A DNA stretch of 64,000 nucleotides from Microbacterium sp. Leaf288 (GCF_001422925.1 NZ_LMNI01000010.1:478778-542777); one strand, 5' to 3'. Positions 49,601 through 51,111 are shown, numbered from the stretch's first letter. The notes: generated by a model not told the origin, from the letters alone. Program-made: numbers and translations.

Positions 49601-51111
49601 TCGGCCTCGGAACCGTGAGCCGCCAGGTGCCGCCCGCACTGTTCGAATTCCTGTACGCGCTGTCCGCGGCGCAGGGCGCGGACTTCACGGTCGCGCAGCT
49701 GTCGGGGCCGACCTACATCCCGCGCAACGGCGAGCCGTACGGTGAGATCGGCCTCGTCACGCAGAAGGACCCGCAGTGGCAGGACCAGACCGGCGGCCCG
49801 CGCGATCCGCAGCCCGGAAACGTGCCGGGCGGCAAGCGCGACGTGCTGCGGTCCGCCGGGTTCACCGACGGCGCGGAAGACTTCTTCGCCGACTCGGGCG
49901 TGTTCCAGGTGCAGGGCGGCGCCCTCACGGTCACCGCGGCCTCGACCACCGGCGACGCCGTCGCGGTGTACTACATCGACCAGTACCTGCCGATCTACTT
50001 CGAGATCCACGCGCAGGTGTACCTCACCAAACCGACGGGCGGCTGGAAGGCGAATGCCTACGTCATCTTCGACTACTTCTCCCCCACCGACTTCAAGTTC
50101 GCCGGCGTCGACCAGTCCACGAACAAGCTGGTCATGGGCCGTCGCACGTCGGCAGGATGGATGGTCGACGTCCAATCGGTCGTCACCGGCGGGGTGAAGT
50201 CGAACAAGTGGTACACGATGATGGTGGCGGTCAACGGCACCACGGTGAGCGTCGTGCTCGACGGCACCACCGCGTTCACGCACACCTTCGCCCCGCGGAT
50301 CATCGACGGCGAGGCGGTCGGCCTCAACAAGGGCTTCGTCGGCGTCGGCTCCAGCCAAGCGCGCGGGCAGTTCGACAGCGTCTCCGTCCAGGTGCTGCCA
50401 CCCACCATCACGTACGACGTGACCGAGGACTTCACGACCGGCCCCGGAATCGTCGGCCAGGTGCCGAGCGGCGCACTCGTACCCGGAACCGGAACTGTGA
50501 GCGGCACCGTGGCCGGCGGCAGGCCCGTGGTCGGACTCGCCGGCATCGGCGGCACGGTGTCGCCCAACGCCTACCTCGAGATCACCCAGGCGGTCACCCT
50601 GACGGCGGGCTCGCGCGCGGGCCTCGTGTACGACTACTACAGCACGTCGGACTACAAGTTCATCGTGCTGGATCTCGCGGCGCAGGCGGTCGTCTTCGGA
50701 CACGTCGCCGGCGGACGCGTCGTCGTGGACCAGACGGTCAGCCGGGCCCTCACCGCCGGCACGAAGTACACCCTCTTCGTCACGATCAAGGGCGCCTCGG
50801 TGTCGCTGACACTCAACGGCGTCTTCATCGCGTCGCGCGCGTACAACGCCGCCCTCGCCGACGGGCGCTTCGGCCTCCTCGTCGCCGTGGGCTCCGCGCA
50901 GTTCGACTCGTTGCGAATACGCTCCGACGGCTATGCGCCGGGCGCGGCCATCACCGCAGCCGCGGCGCCGGTCACCCCCACTGCCCCGATTCCGGAGACA
51001 TCGTCTCCGCCTGCGGAGCAGACGGTCACCCCTACGCCCGCACCGGCGCCGGAGCCCGCACCCGCCCCTGAGCCCACCCCCACCTCACCCGGCAAGGGCA
51101 AGAAGAAGTAG
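13678..51111 (+). CDS. Giant secreted multidomain beta-repeat protein (12,477 residues)
   Basis: GTG 13678 is chosen because GGGGGG precedes it by four bases and it yields a Sec signal peptide (RKSAALRRAHG, hydrophobic core, AHA|A after residue 45). Visible order: helical, charged 75-165; PT-rich linker ~195-215; metalloprotease-like HEVGHALGAGH (304-314) with GLM 317-319; four PAPAE units ~342-361; filamentous beta region ~405-1060; ZU5-like ~1075-1210; ~30 beta repeats ~1220-5440; beta blocks and SwmB/Ig-like repeats to ~7655; second beta-repeat block to ~8490; RTX-like Gly-Asp repeats ~8596-8915 and ~11090-11920; Calx-beta-like ~9835-10370; two LamG-like domains ~12061-12418; Pro/Ala/Glu-rich tail ending GKGKKK. 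No LPXTG, no frameshift. Giant proteins of this type are usually surface or biofilm adhesins. Function here is inferred. Confidence 0.9.
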   Translation: MPSGAAESSARKSAALRRAHGAGSAAIAALVSVALVVAGVAPAHAAAPEPPAVERAPAAQTAPATTPAQTPAEIIHLRDAEVVVVQVLPRDEARAALDSVFAAQEDRRTEAARRERVVRAQQSAYVTELAVAQQAAQAQAEADGKLQEALAALAKALSTSQCTTVGGTNGQPASISCPMENGDATISGDDGAGVTTPPPTPTPTPTPPPAAEEDDAAQPMTASSAPGDPVGPDQFLGAGALAGALAQVLGEWANTGADVSGITASVGSLPDGRLGEASGRTIVIDDDAAGWGWSRMDLLTVVRHEVGHALGAGHGGGLMAETLSPGESRGVDASILPAPEPPAPAEPAPAEPAPAEPAPAEVPAPVVEPTAEAPAAPHTVEPSADTPPTDATTPEMSAPPTAAGLGWTVADGTATLALTAAEAAAGGIALVGGRIVFTSGSGATVAVEAQGLTHVVVRGVDGAASFTVDLTGIAGLALAIDGALDALLVKGLPAAVVLSGAPARLRLDAVVASLTFLAPRVAALITGRSAVAVDGAVVLPGADLMIQARSITVRSGASVDTTGTDRDGAITFLASDTSTHGEDAAASVTVTGARLSGGEVTLRADSTDATGPWSSSSAGVAVVDSAISATGDVLLSSSSTTASSANGFAALVKNQSSAVTRVGGSTSITTPGSVRIEARNAASASAIAAGGAGIGLAEADVVRLTHAVVEGDQSITAARLFLLATAAGSLRVVAAGTGGSTPAQSELSGAALAANPHAGAVAVGRAFLETIARFAPSAKVDLDDTQATVQADSSIDATAEAADGITALVVREVSGAAVGEGAELSGVSDLTVRATARHAVAADGGAGWALVSSTALTSASIDGGSPLTVAGDLSLRAEQTATVRATGAGAALALGVHDASVRLARGADVAGAVELAAVGRSDATAIVATGRAGAPSTAVSVLAGLGGATASLPALAPTAVPVRAFGGVAIAATVTTSLGSLGAGSAPLRSGGGVSLAAVSGGTTTTGGSGALGGETFLLPSPVRAGTVRVSSHILSGGDVVLHAGRGPPGADGPVSLRVDVDAAITLLDPTATLEVSPSEQTPAITPPAGAVLVSAAAGGTVALGRATLSFAAGALPADAWVSITARDAAVPGILTRSAVFDLRAYDARTGALISTFLIDPVLTIAVASTIGQPRIWYVAPDGSVQAIATTADAAAGTLTAALPHFSDYVAGSPLAGIVGVIVQQLEAYIASHPYDQDLDDIVLGDALSLTGIHLSIALSGLTSPYTGTASFTATLQLDLAVGALRIRASAAVTATYTLAGATTLDAGSLLITLGPAAPDTSFGISVSSGGTEIAELAVSSATLSQDGSDLTITATGVSAAFGDAVEITGGTLRLVSRDDTGDVDFTLTGGTVSFTAGGSGLTVSNATLSYNGTDGLSLAGDIELDIADTTLTGRVRITHAAGVTTLIVSELRATLASGSAQTLDLADGGGTLVLAPAGVSGVLTATVVATGLVTATLAGRVEIDTATGTTTVAIAARNLGIDLGGGLALTGAVVGLYVESSATGTAMALDASGTVSLTGWTDVSVSGLFRARVNGFTGVVDEVVALGDGSGDVTISFAAAEGDTYSGTGLTITVLGQAMTGDLAFATTADGFTVTVANLSLAFGAGAASARFENAGGTLTLDGGEATATLTGDLRISVPGLALDTSLDLDLSTAAADRHVRVSGAGVVLALAGQQVTFDEFTVESAVVDGATQTRITVAGGAFAIASGTTDLLALSDITGSLTITSTGVAGRLSAGISSEVTGFSFASLVGVAVNTGSAAVGDLPAGPYLRIEATGTVITVAGQELTADVTFERGVDAAGAVVVRAGIAGGRLVYSAGGTPVVTLTKGAGALVISAAGVAASFTGVVAVALPGVSFTGGLAVRLNTTGADVDTTVTVGGTDVALVLPAGGASYLQLSGTGIVLTIAGQRLTGSVSVERTGGVTTMGITDGSLAFGDGILTVTGVTATLGVGAGGVWGSFTGTPALVLPGVSISAGSLTVEFNTDTAAHSAIAPGAFRVGASSLAVTVAGVSITGTVWFERTVTSGSASYRVAVTGGTASLGSFVSVSAITGTFLITPAGVAGSISATANLSVPEFLSVTGTTVSVAVNTTPGPLDPGSGVLPAGPYLRVEVSGLTAEILGAGTIEGSFAFTRSTAPGGISDTIVAMTGVAVTLDGDSDPSLFDGSGALILRADGVAGFLSGSASLGGGGMSVDGTVLLQINTTAAAIDTVLRVGGSDLVFKLPAPASGDIIFSLTASDLTLTIGDFVTIEGSLTFSDTVIGGVPVRVVAASGLTIFLGRGPAFLESGALNPLAMGVLLTDATIGLVEMGGGHAFVATGVVSIIGVPGVTITGTTSVRVNDTGLAVTQTIEIPGSTAPGVLVDFATDAAITEFVVSGATLAFGGQSLSGTFSFGRDGTDLTLSVSDGAIALGDAVAVTGIQGDLVVRSGGVAGTLSATITIAALGVNAVLAELAINTSAAAVTVGTTALPAGPYLRVGLTGLDLTVLGQAIRADLAVERVTAGGVATTVVGLTNVALFLGDDGGTPGDTGTALDDDLGVRLSAGSGLLVLTAAGFAGRIDGTISVRLGAEASLEGELSLVLNTTGARVQASVVVGTTAQVLDVAAGPYLRFEGAGLTLQVLGQSLTANLAIERVTPLGAGGAPDTTKTLLRIAATDVELRLAGDALVLSHGAALILLSSAGASSTFAGRITGDLTLDVPGVAFSAGLAVEFNTGTDAVDQTLLVRGQTLTLALPAGGATGYVRVAGTGVAVTIAGQTLTTDIEVVDDGGTLTLTLRNTRIVLGGAAPLLTVSQPASGTGSTATIVLAPEGAYGAITVAVAFGVSDIAVTGTITVAFNTTGTAQTVAGWSEAFPGGLIRVGGENLTITVLGQSLSADVTFEQVTGATGTVVRVGVANVALALGPLMVSDGSGLFVITPNGVAGSLALTVGVSSSAFSLEGSFDLQVNTTSLAVNDTLQVGAGIVTIDVPAGPYLRIAGTGVVLTVLDQRIRADAAFERATSYGADGVAGGTDDSVVTRIALANVSVSIGAGSAALSLTGGEAVFVLPSTGGLAGRVTGTAALTGVPGVSIAATLTIEINTTSAEVDETVRVGAGTVSVNLPAGGSGGYLRVVGDDVAIVIAGQTLAGDIEVVTQGTALTLTVSSGVIIFGTPASPLVRVTGIQGSFRITAAGMAGSLEATLEVTVPGLAVSGDVAVQVNSGLAAVTLDPGGPAEVVVQPGLKIEVTGASIAVAGQSLGAARVLVSRTPTGEVAFAVTDLTLQLGTFVNVTAAHHWSGALVVTPGGVAAGFSGSVTGIFSLPAGLTLGGDIEFAINTSTAAVRRTDLGIDVPAGPFLHFAVTGGVLGVAGGPSFSGNFLLSRTATGVTTIAFSDVSVALTPEGGDGLEIVDGRGAFLLTTGGIVGTFSGAIAAAAGGLEAEATVAVRYNGTTQPLNQTIAVGGVDVPLVFAADEIADAGGAFIALAVSGSIKLGDFVEIIGSVDFSGAELAVSDLTVFVGQGPGFVEDDARNPFAVGLYLTGVNGFVKGTTGSRVVAISGTVELVGIPGVTLAGTAWISYNETTTEQVLGTGDDAVTVAEGAAGAPHLLVVGDLTLAVAGQELTGTFAFETLAGGGLRVRFGADARDGGSPLTLSLGDGVAVATVAAGTLDLTPQGLATVLVANLTLNAGDEVDLTGDIGLQLNTSTAARTVGGVVLPASSLRVQVGTLATPAALTIAGQTLSGVFVFSQVRGPVLPSAPPGTPAPTTTVIIASALTLSLGTATAGVRLTDGSAVFLLRDSGLAGRITGTVRFLVPGDAVQFSGTFTVAVNSGPAVDESFQLDGTTVALDLLAGPFLRVEGADVAIVVAGQRLSGDFTFTQSGSGPSATTVITIADASAGFGDGTTDFVSLTGGEGEFVLSATGVAGRVSGTLAVTLPGILVSGDFAVVLDTTDPAASSISVAGENITVDIGGFRLTEGEVAFSQRTVGGVRIVDISIAAVADFGAPIGELSLAGALQIGATGLAGILAIEGASISLGGGVTVSASALRFEINRSGQAVVLADPTHTRLEAGPYLRIAGEGIAVVIGDVTLTANLLFQQATSSGGAARTVIAVAGGAVRLGSDAPILTGVEGIIVLTPAGMAMRLGGTLDLGALLPSGVTIAGSFALAMNQSATPVTESVTVGGRTVALNLPGNLAVRVSGTGVVLAIAGQSLTGDFAFERSGTTTTIVLANVGLRIGDGGTDILMLAGGTGTLELGATGMFGFVSGTVALTVPGVAASAAMTLSIDTRPATKAFALSVNDLALDLAGQTLTGDFTFEQAGVGASRVVKVTASDVRLFLGDPKGAGDADDVGLRLTGGSGAFLLTSAGMAVDVSANIDLVGLDAIPFSLGTGLATRLQINTAPTAVKTTLGALSLDLPAGRFVRVEVTGGVTVFGQSLSGTFLFEQVRGGGADGRAGTSDDVNILRIAATNVALFVGDDGGTPGDSPADVADDIGMRLTGGTALVLVTSAGIGASITATASIRLGPGLQATATVGVQISDMRRTVGTKIVPVAVDEEFVVGGQTLTLELPAGPYFRVGVTALTLTIAGQQLTADISFEKSTAIGPDGSVGTPDDVTTQKIRFANVSLRLGTPDRDVVVVRDGSGAFDIVGKSGPVAGGIAGRIQATVELFIPGVSFSGTLEVQINTLVNPYPVDGATIASGLKVAGLDISLEVMGQRLTGDFAFAKETPSGRITLALSDVVLELGDGIRTYVTATISAGIIEVTRGGIAGALVAGITLNPAVLPGVSVDADIIVQVNNTLIDANPSLEVGGSTVAFSIPKNTLRVQVGLVGDPAAIGILGQTLKGVAVFEQTKTAAGAKIVRMAFTDVELFLGDPGTDLASTADDVGVQLTNGRGAFIITPTGMAGEIAGSVTTPGLPLTITADLTLQLNTLVTNGQGVVVNEVFQFAGVSVATVADGKAGSAEVQRITVSAPSGSFTLAIDADKDGVLEASEISAPIAVGAAASVVDAAIEALLDSDAATDRVTVALAGNQYTVTWNANGNQAALQANVRVLRLPKGPFLRVAAENIEIGIQNGAETLTITADFAFERIGSGVNQVSKIALANVTLDAGEDTGDDNPGIVEGSGFFVVFSPGATTSTSPVRTTTTGGIAGIITGKAAVAVPGFSASASLGFTVNTTGAEVTQSIVVGGETLTLDVPAAPVFQFIVQDLDFSFGDVLEIRAGQFAISGDAFSGSGLEIFIGSGPSKLAGGGLNPAAVGVLIRNASVDFKRDVTGWALRATGELALLGLDGLNIVGTVQFQVNTSDATTFTFSSATGSGANAIAAGSVAAGAFSFAATGMEIRAGDTVSLRGSLRINRQIDGTLALALSNASIFVGFSATSVASMSGLASFTISPVNGFQLVNFKLTAFSMLSAMPVAQTACVAADPRPICSQPAPVVTADLVNPVRGSVFNGSSITTLRVRFTPSSGTILATSVTDVDPEFSISVAGASGTWTPGTAVAVAGMPNTWDYAITGPALPGAAIVTITFIDGSVTAGGASLVGEQEQFFRLAPVAPGGVSAPVASIATPAISLAQLNAQGYIDITFTNLPKPDGAGGTLPAGPISKGPIENATVAPFTISGLVGDLEMTGSRPTIVGAPLLIAGAAASSTSVTYRYFLKDKNPNNTLGLFTGTGTISIVLDRDAIVQSGGPTQGTQSLSVTVSPAAAGEITTGGPLALGPLTLQGPTIGLGGFGFADGKVLVSVIVGVQRASLAFGGNPTTGQQSAAQTSSGVTVDLIGIQGSFELAVDVFGLLGGDVDIRLTGKWGLQVAALDAQIPGVARLQATGIKIGYDPKGAIDQEIVKINTATITLPSFGITGSLRPYNPAASSNINANNDVALGAGLIPGLTVYGNGFRLGTAELAYGIAPTTGGTPDPGNTLAPTAADRKITLGGILELDDIRVGVSGLEVRFPPAGAPSSETAGFTGQIYIATGGARLFPGRAYGATLTDRLTADDRRPDGSPDDEAFRIALTFSGGKVDAFQLTVDTLEIRLGTYVTLTARDFRLDTGAEGAEYMVQLQAVGAKVTIGSLVIAGEGRNFAITGDGSFKALPGFGVFLSVGSATGDSFKWPAFLPVRIDAIGIQWDDVENRPGDFVLILSASVTGIQGLQGLQITGAIQGIRIQPSLLLEGKFPIIGIDSIGVTVKGKMFGGEVSAGLVGGILKLDSNYSIIGVFDTTTAVHQRVFYLGLEGTISIAGLAGFGLRLGLSELGPLQVYITANIPGGIMLVPQIGLVLNDFAAGVEFFKTLPSIEDPFALRSSAFQLPTVLSAAEWLVSLQNQVALQARTISTNPGQSGFAAAFTSPMVITGSARIYSIFTSQAVFNGQVIVKISTDGKILIIGKLNFAQDNISISGRLYADLSKVANGDATVLFLADFPDQVRLLTIYGKLKMGFRDSSGNEVAFDVLDGADPIATGTPPVIDLGGPTSNGGTIDVGVVNGAAGSTKYLDISYRPAPGASLDLASVLTDQVKFTLTRGSDPPRVFTFTRPVPILAVTTAGGMTLAELQVDSTGAFYMADGARVDVLTRASLAETEGVEVDAITDSQLLTAAVRISGTTRFRYAIGTDDLGMGRWVIDFAQGAVKNADLTTAAGTTAGAPSVATQLSFTVTGATAVITNPTPGASVDINVVNGRAWITVTFTKPTLFTIDQASITDLAAEFQLSGPGLGTIQLDGTQAPQLVDTTTTTLTYRYWLTGRFATTGAVNLTFLSGSWSYLFTLSGALTVTDEPTETGAGSVGILFPTGGQFGLPAGFTVDPDSVISRLAGLTLGGTGWALTRDASAPITATGTPGEFRIPVIVTIVGSGALTATLAASPLGYRGTVSAGAQPGQALTVTPTAYVDVDFDAAVNGRNLDIASILDLAPEFELFGEGLGTIVLDGTRAPAQITGAPAGTLRFRFWLTGQYEAGLSVQLTRLAGGWSYLAAVAPTASSVTAPAPAPQPPLAWSAEITVTFPDAAGAGLPSGYAVDAASVISRLGALVFTASADGWTVVRDTSRAIRAGAGAFEFIVPVVVERETAAASTSSVTIAAVQVGYSDTTTPVPDAAYTAPERDYIDVPFAVPTGLLIDTATLIAGLPEITLEVNGAMVTLGARTLLSSEDGVVWVRYQLAEPLAAGDDVEVTFLAGGWSYTLPDGTTAYTGAQPSAGTPAGVPQAVTIDAADRQVTYLDVTFIPPVSVGGITYAIVPGSVDGDEFVLSGPGANGVQITGVVPLGGNTWRFLLRGTFLPGRVDVVFDLTAFTVNPDRGPPAGTTLTQSFQVVGATGDVVQTVPDNPSTPTTNEATVRQIAGATIGRDLVNGLKYFEIRFRGASGSGIDHSTINGDELEFRDAAGNLITLSAPVRVGTSDTYRYSFTANLAVGSYTMTFRAGSFADIGGVLNSAETEAFTVTAPTAALIDPTPGSVLDVGELAQRGWVDITFHTLGGLPIDGATITDADSEIVVKVGTTELDVIGAALLVTGTTYRYFFSGHVAGDITVAFVDGSWKNTQGVIYSAASHPAAASAEANLTDAVIRPRTWIGVRLSPVAGAAVDTTSLGADDLTLTGGGTQAMTYAGVQFGDGIARYSYTLASDLSAGTVTVTFAPGAWRDTAGNLADGGVQTFKLIVQGTSFFIELSGGIMLQAGDFLDEPLLHIHAEVVLEIDTTRNLFMLTFVGQIEVYKLGTLGATAGRFVLLVGDESTNPMHPIPQFWGVASVEMNFEFLEQFGIHLDGSAQLRINLTNEVKTEVITLPGVGPGGSDLTETFVLQPFSFGFQILGQLIVAPGGTELMRVQGGVYLNISLDPPTPKMDMFLTGHLSFGYGSARLEYGSVTGLLMIRTDGPLPGVAGSIRVATGVGIGLPNVGSLFSATGSVNVIFNTTLADQTFVVPNAFLPLLLPGQAPVFYIPAAPPGIDGQPDPSATGPSIYVVAAIQAELTIGGAFTLTGFIGITAAIDPTGTAYLKVDGMVGTTIPYLGSLTGALNLAVYVGAQTGVVGRVQLTLGVNAIPGLSLNGQFLLEINTFSNARQIRTFVVESQTVNGSPVFGGFARDAQNRLIVENQTINVIAGFRLEMYGSLKVLNVLEITGHVVLTISASELSLLVNGRAALDPFGELTIVDSGFSITSQGVVARFAIALDVGFGEDIGIGFSASAVIQLNTTGSAKLIGSTSVAPGFLLRLDGAIDFLGFARGSGFAEIRIAAGAFEMSFGVDFNLAGLTFRATGRAGVYDDGFVMAVAVSASADAFIFSLSASGELRINTVGERRNGVDPGFKLQLTGSVTLLRLFSFDAGFTIEVGKTSATDTTYSSGGWYLDAYATLNFFIADLSGSIFLNSDGNFSLKLSGRMQLGGSFMGIRGEFHLEVSFLKHEDDGIVWYTLFIGGGASVEVYFDFKIFEISLGVGLDLSVSADSRDGVDSDGDGFGEVPLRFKITVRFKILGTWYSRSDTFTIGTVSFPVVPYLASNGTTGNPDPYHDLRAWRSTDRDLYVNVGGSPQRTARNVATSVTNETVFIEQIGSLNNGLATIRITAFGYSRTYANVQRIHANFGDGVDNLVIDPSVEIPVTIDGGSGDDTILLQGSSSGSVLSGGSENDTITVTGTASATVNGGTGNDILRHTGSGTVTLNGDDGNDQLFGSSITDSLNGGGDNDTLSGLARRYDGGSGDDFITATVAVFTSGDTQVVIGGSGTDSLTLSLSGGADLLTVANPATSTLSLDLGGVVKTTSGIERLIVDAGAGADQITLDDVTGNSSGLTRVDVALGTGSTDLVTVRGSNTAGDTFAVTTDSGQTKVTRTSGAAYAVWISGGVRGQGDALVVEGRGGADSISAAGVTANQLALTLRGGTENDTLVGSMFDDVIDSGLGDDTVTGGAGQDQFFDEGGSDTLVEAFATGDFGLYGNLFVVGLAVGTDFGVGSIAEDLKGIFETARLTSTGGGATTILVGDADGTVTVAGSVRAATPWTGTAYLDAGPGADLVRIELTRSTGLAVHVVDTSGADRLEVWGSTAPDDLIVDVVAAPPAGTQANRIRRVAFDDAGVMTTLGTITHSGVELVELRTLAGGDRVAVQAIQVEHRIFTGEHTDRVAVGSRAAGAGTTNTTWTNTGGNVNAIAALLVVSGGSGPGAILGADLLAVDDTGDTAPNTGELTADRITGLGMTAGITYSGLEALTIDLGSGGDTFTIHSTHTGTTTLTTWNGADTVIVRSVAGATTISTGEGSDTVRVSSTLTGTGGVLTGITAPLAISGGSGTDTLFLDDAATVLDRIGVVSSTSVAGLGMTGGMPRPSLVQVVTVAGAVDGRFALAVTGLGTTGQLAFDATAAQVQAAIAAMVGAGNVVVTKAGTRWTVAWTGALAGAAGWARLLTITAVAGHPLVPAGASVTTGTLAMTDGRVDYAAFETLDLTLGSGSDVLNVDSTHAAATTVRAADGDDRVFVEGLSGPTTVLGQNGADWLVVNAAPGPVGINPMDGQVLDLDGGAHSDHFVIDLFGVGNSRINTRDVADGGTNVLIVNGSSLDDTFLFRRNATRALVAALSQPAATSGQFGSAEKVTYGTEMTGGVLVNGLTGDDTFAFDDTASVLTVDGGSGNDRFRFGQLYTAYVPDSEFPASAFFSSTRGLLTRGVSFTANVYGGTGDDTFEVFRNVATLNLYGDGGDDTFVIRSFVGESELTSLNAGEGRNFIQYASNAPVNIDGGAGYDLVVIIGTEFGDTFVITSGGVYGAGRVIRFVNVERVSIYGMEGDDVFHVLSTNPAVELSIFGGLGSDRIEVGSAAPAVQANDLLGHTGLIRHEVESTVANSAWALLPVDGISTEIMDNDEPTVVVAPVGGSLVLAEGAATGAVTVRLTRTPSVAVSVTLSGPAVDPSSTSRARAIELSLDGVSWSTSVTLTIGDTAQRTVFVRATGDLAAEGERFAPIDAIVVGGEYSGALVATTFVRVIDDDAPEVPVVLPDGGIRVVEPVDAAGTGGTTATYEVRVTAAPQGSVTVRVSAPVGLLLSTNGTTWSPTLDLVFVAAGARTLYVRAIDDTAVEGQHVQALTAAILSSDRRTGTVAGAAGVANEFAFSGVVVADGALKGHLITITSGPAAGQVRRIWNNTATTIEIEGEWDAAPGAGAAFTIVGYAAPLTDSELVGTVVAISADRRTVTLSGVTLPNTAGGLSGSLLRLVDANGTAAYRTIAGNTATTITVLDPWGTSLVVGGRVYVAELAGTVVDRVSVLVHDGDAAGVVITPTGGDLRLVEGATTGQFGATASYTVRLTRAPAAGETVRVTLNAIASFTLDIGGADCGLPNGCHERQLEIWNGSAWVSSLTLAFTAANWASAVTVTVRALDDAQVDGDDVQEFADAARRVHLIQGPLYVSGGDDPNPPVSLELDDYLPIVLPGESSGHPTPVTASTGEAIESAQVDVLIVHNEDSPANDSGTLTRDRITGLGMAGDYSLAGRPVLGGIRYADFEDLTIRLGYGDDRFTVESTHAGTTTIDAGPGDDLLTIRTIDGHTRVIGGPSSAAAPLYGNTDDDTFAVGTASGVLDLLAALLVLDGGVGTDVANLSDAGDTNADLGWLTQDTLTGLDMAPRTAVDALGRPLDRLYSVTPRGGAFTVMLSQVQGGVATGIGAVTFAAGTSAEAVRSALQSLLYPHTAGADPGVSMSCGQQDRTRCAGSVYVWLVGGAYLIGFRGEVNEHPADPITIRLAALGAAVAAPATDASAQAGIRYIGLETLNLALGSGSDVLNIRGTLPITNVSFGLGDDRVYISSRADVGVAQKPQFLAGDLDLIQGTLNLDLGAGRHTLLLSDEGAGAGDTNVLITDAAAAAIARDAALAPNGEIFVTGLAPAGISWRAAADGTFADGIRIWSGGFADTILIDGTHVRAGVRTTTWLNTGLGNDTVTVNLSAAEDDFFVLNTQGPNDNVIGLGTDLDDGDEPLRADIVAGITVTRAGVTTTIDSTLYVVSSRLDTAGLFDSLLPGDVVTVLLHLTTWAVQSTGTYTLGAMGDLVGYRVWVNGRLLTASELSVSGGILSFATAPQRDGSAAHVVIEVTRSSTVTAVMPASGAILPAGTTDDDVVNGHASTLPLVIFGGIGADTLHGGTGGDIVFGDRGVVRWVDASGNVVAESGHGGVGDVTDGAVRPLGWLATVDPTIGGADVISTGLGADIVLGGAGGDRITTNRGETPTASDGTGIVIGDHASIDWAIDGAPADIDRVWSIAPALGGNDTITTGRGDDLVIGGTGGDTIAVSDGRNIVIGDNGRFTADSGPATSLWSGVPLPAGRIETTDPAIGGADTITSGSGIDLVLGGAAGDVVAAGASADIVLGDHGLLQLAVRASALHVISLGITDNAVGAGDTIRGEAGDDILIGGTGADRIDGGADRDLIFGDNVSLDRSLTFGNHTSPRFRVLSNGQIYSTDASTAGTANVTADWQNDPAGPTAWSDFRITLLDHELGTAADRFGADDIAGGAHDDTIFGQLGNDTIQGDGSIDEAVSASRNAAGDLVLDPSVEAASDGDDYIEGGGGSDVIFGNLGRDDIVGGSSDLFSLATPDRRPDTGDMIFGGAGTDVGRNDDTALHGRDSDNIVGDNGRILRLVAAGAGGATQYRTFTYDNYTGVGEMRLLPRAVVMLDYTPGGPDFAAGALADDIGGADEIHGESGDDTVYGGRDGDVIFGDAGDDDLIGGWGHDWISGGTGVDGILGDDGRIFTSRNGTTEPLNGVTTASAQVEITTPGRVQVATLFPTGQLTKRVDLTPFAANGDVFDVDFTPLHANDVIFGGWDADFIHGGSGDDAISGAEALPLGYGVGGKRSDFARPFNDGTLLAFDPVTGEFDRYDEYFPMRKVLIDGGEWFLNFVHTEGRLVTGCSASNNQGTCTATSTVASDGDDMLFGDNGNDWMVGGTGRDTLWGGWGNDLLNVDDVLTTAAGENTQPDTHGTYEDRAVGGAGLDVLIANTGGDRLIDWVGEFNSYLVPFAPFGLGTVSRQVPPALFEFLYALSAAQGADFTVAQLSGPTYIPRNGEPYGEIGLVTQKDPQWQDQTGGPRDPQPGNVPGGKRDVLRSAGFTDGAEDFFADSGVFQVQGGALTVTAASTTGDAVAVYYIDQYLPIYFEIHAQVYLTKPTGGWKANAYVIFDYFSPTDFKFAGVDQSTNKLVMGRRTSAGWMVDVQSVVTGGVKSNKWYTMMVAVNGTTVSVVLDGTTAFTHTFAPRIIDGEAVGLNKGFVGVGSSQARGQFDSVSVQVLPPTITYDVTEDFTTGPGIVGQVPSGALVPGTGTVSGTVAGGRPVVGLAGIGGTVSPNAYLEITQAVTLTAGSRAGLVYDYYSTSDYKFIVLDLAAQAVVFGHVAGGRVVVDQTVSRALTAGTKYTLFVTIKGASVSLTLNGVFIASRAYNAALADGRFGLLVAVGSAQFDSLRIRSDGYAPGAAITAAAAPVTPTAPIPETSSPPAEQTVTPTPAPAPEPAPAPEPTPTSPGKGKKK
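14587..14634 (+). other. Metzincin-like zinc-binding motif inside the giant gene
   Basis: Residues 304-319 read HEVGHALGAGHGGGLM: all three zinc ligands (His304, His308, His314), the general-base Glu305 and Gly311 of HExxHxxGxxH, then a Met at 319 like a Met-turn. The preceding TIVIDDDAAGWGWSRMDLL is seen before such motifs in other giant bacterial surface proteins. The domain is short (~90 residues), and protease activity is unproven. Confidence 0.65.
14701..14760 (+). repeat. Four tandem 15-bp repeats encoding PAPAE
   Basis: Four consecutive 15-bp units encode Pro-Ala-Pro-Ala-Glu, differing only at third codon positions. They form a rigid linker between the metalloprotease-like segment and the beta region. 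Confidence 0.9.
17340..29990 (+). repeat. Array of about thirty divergent ~120-residue beta repeats
   Basis: Within the giant protein (about residues 1221-5438) a unit recurs roughly every 115-135 residues. Conserved landmarks are AGPYLRV.GTGV, then TIAGQ.LTGDF.FE, V.LALG, a Gly-rich LT.G.G.F.L, GVAGR.SGT, PGV...G.F.V..NTT and VGG.TV.L.LPAGPYLR. Clear copies start near 19090, 21205, 21605, 22700, 25285, 25940, 27440 and 28905. Several copies carry acidic loops such as GADGRAGTSDDV or GDDGGTPGD that look like metal-binding turns. The copies have diverged too far to be collapsed sequence duplicates. Confidence 0.75.
33100..36640 (+). repeat. Eight SwmB/Ig-like repeats of ~130-150 residues
   Basis: The recurring pattern is DxTPG..VD(I/V)...WI.V.F...., L.ID..SI.D...EF.L.G.., Y.Y.L.G.F..G.V.(V/L)TF..G.W.Y. 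Examples are near 33700 (NPTPGASVDINVVNGRAWI), 34340, 34980, 35330, 35710, 36030 and 36360. This matches bacterial Ig-like SwmB-type surface domains. Confidence 0.6.
36650..39110 (+). repeat. Second block of the NTT-type beta-repeat family
   Basis: Residues ~7658-8478 repeat long amphipathic strands each ending in an NTT-like signature: VLEIDTTRN, LRINLTNEV, VIFNTTLAD, LLEINTFSN, VIQLNTTGSAK and LRINTVGER. The signature matches the array at 17340-29990 but the units are longer (~130-190 residues), suggesting one repeat family split by the Ig-like block. Confidence 0.5.
39463..40420 (+). repeat. RTX-like Gly-Asp repeats, first block
   Basis: Nonapeptide-like units such as DGGSGDDTILLQG, GGTGNDILRHTG, NGDDGNDQLFG, GGGDNDTLSG and GGAGQDQFFDEGGSDTL lie in residues ~8596-8915. 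They match GGxGxDxLx calcium-binding beta-roll repeats. Confidence 0.8.
46951..49440 (+). repeat. RTX-like Gly-Asp repeats, second and larger block
   Basis: Residues ~11092-11921 carry many units such as GGIGADTLHGGTGGDIVFGD, GLGADIVLGGAGGDRI, GRGDDLVIGGTGGDTI, GEAGDDILIGGTGADRIDGG and GGWGNDLLNVDD. Longer beta insertions with a repeated DHG/DNG..DW theme separate them. Calcium-dependent folding outside the cell is the usual role. Confidence 0.8.
49860..50930 (+). repeat. Tandem pair of LamG/concanavalin-like domains
   Basis: Residues ~12061-12241 and ~12242-12418 are two diverged copies. Shared landmarks: DYFSPTDFKFAGVD versus DYYSTSDYKFIVLD, NKLVMGRRTSAGWMVD versus QAVVFGHVAGGRVVVD, KWYTMMVAVNGTTVSVVLDG versus KYTLFVTIKGASVSLTLNG, and GQFDSVSVQV versus AQFDSLRIRS. 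LamG-like domains usually bind glycans or matrix proteins. Confidence 0.65.
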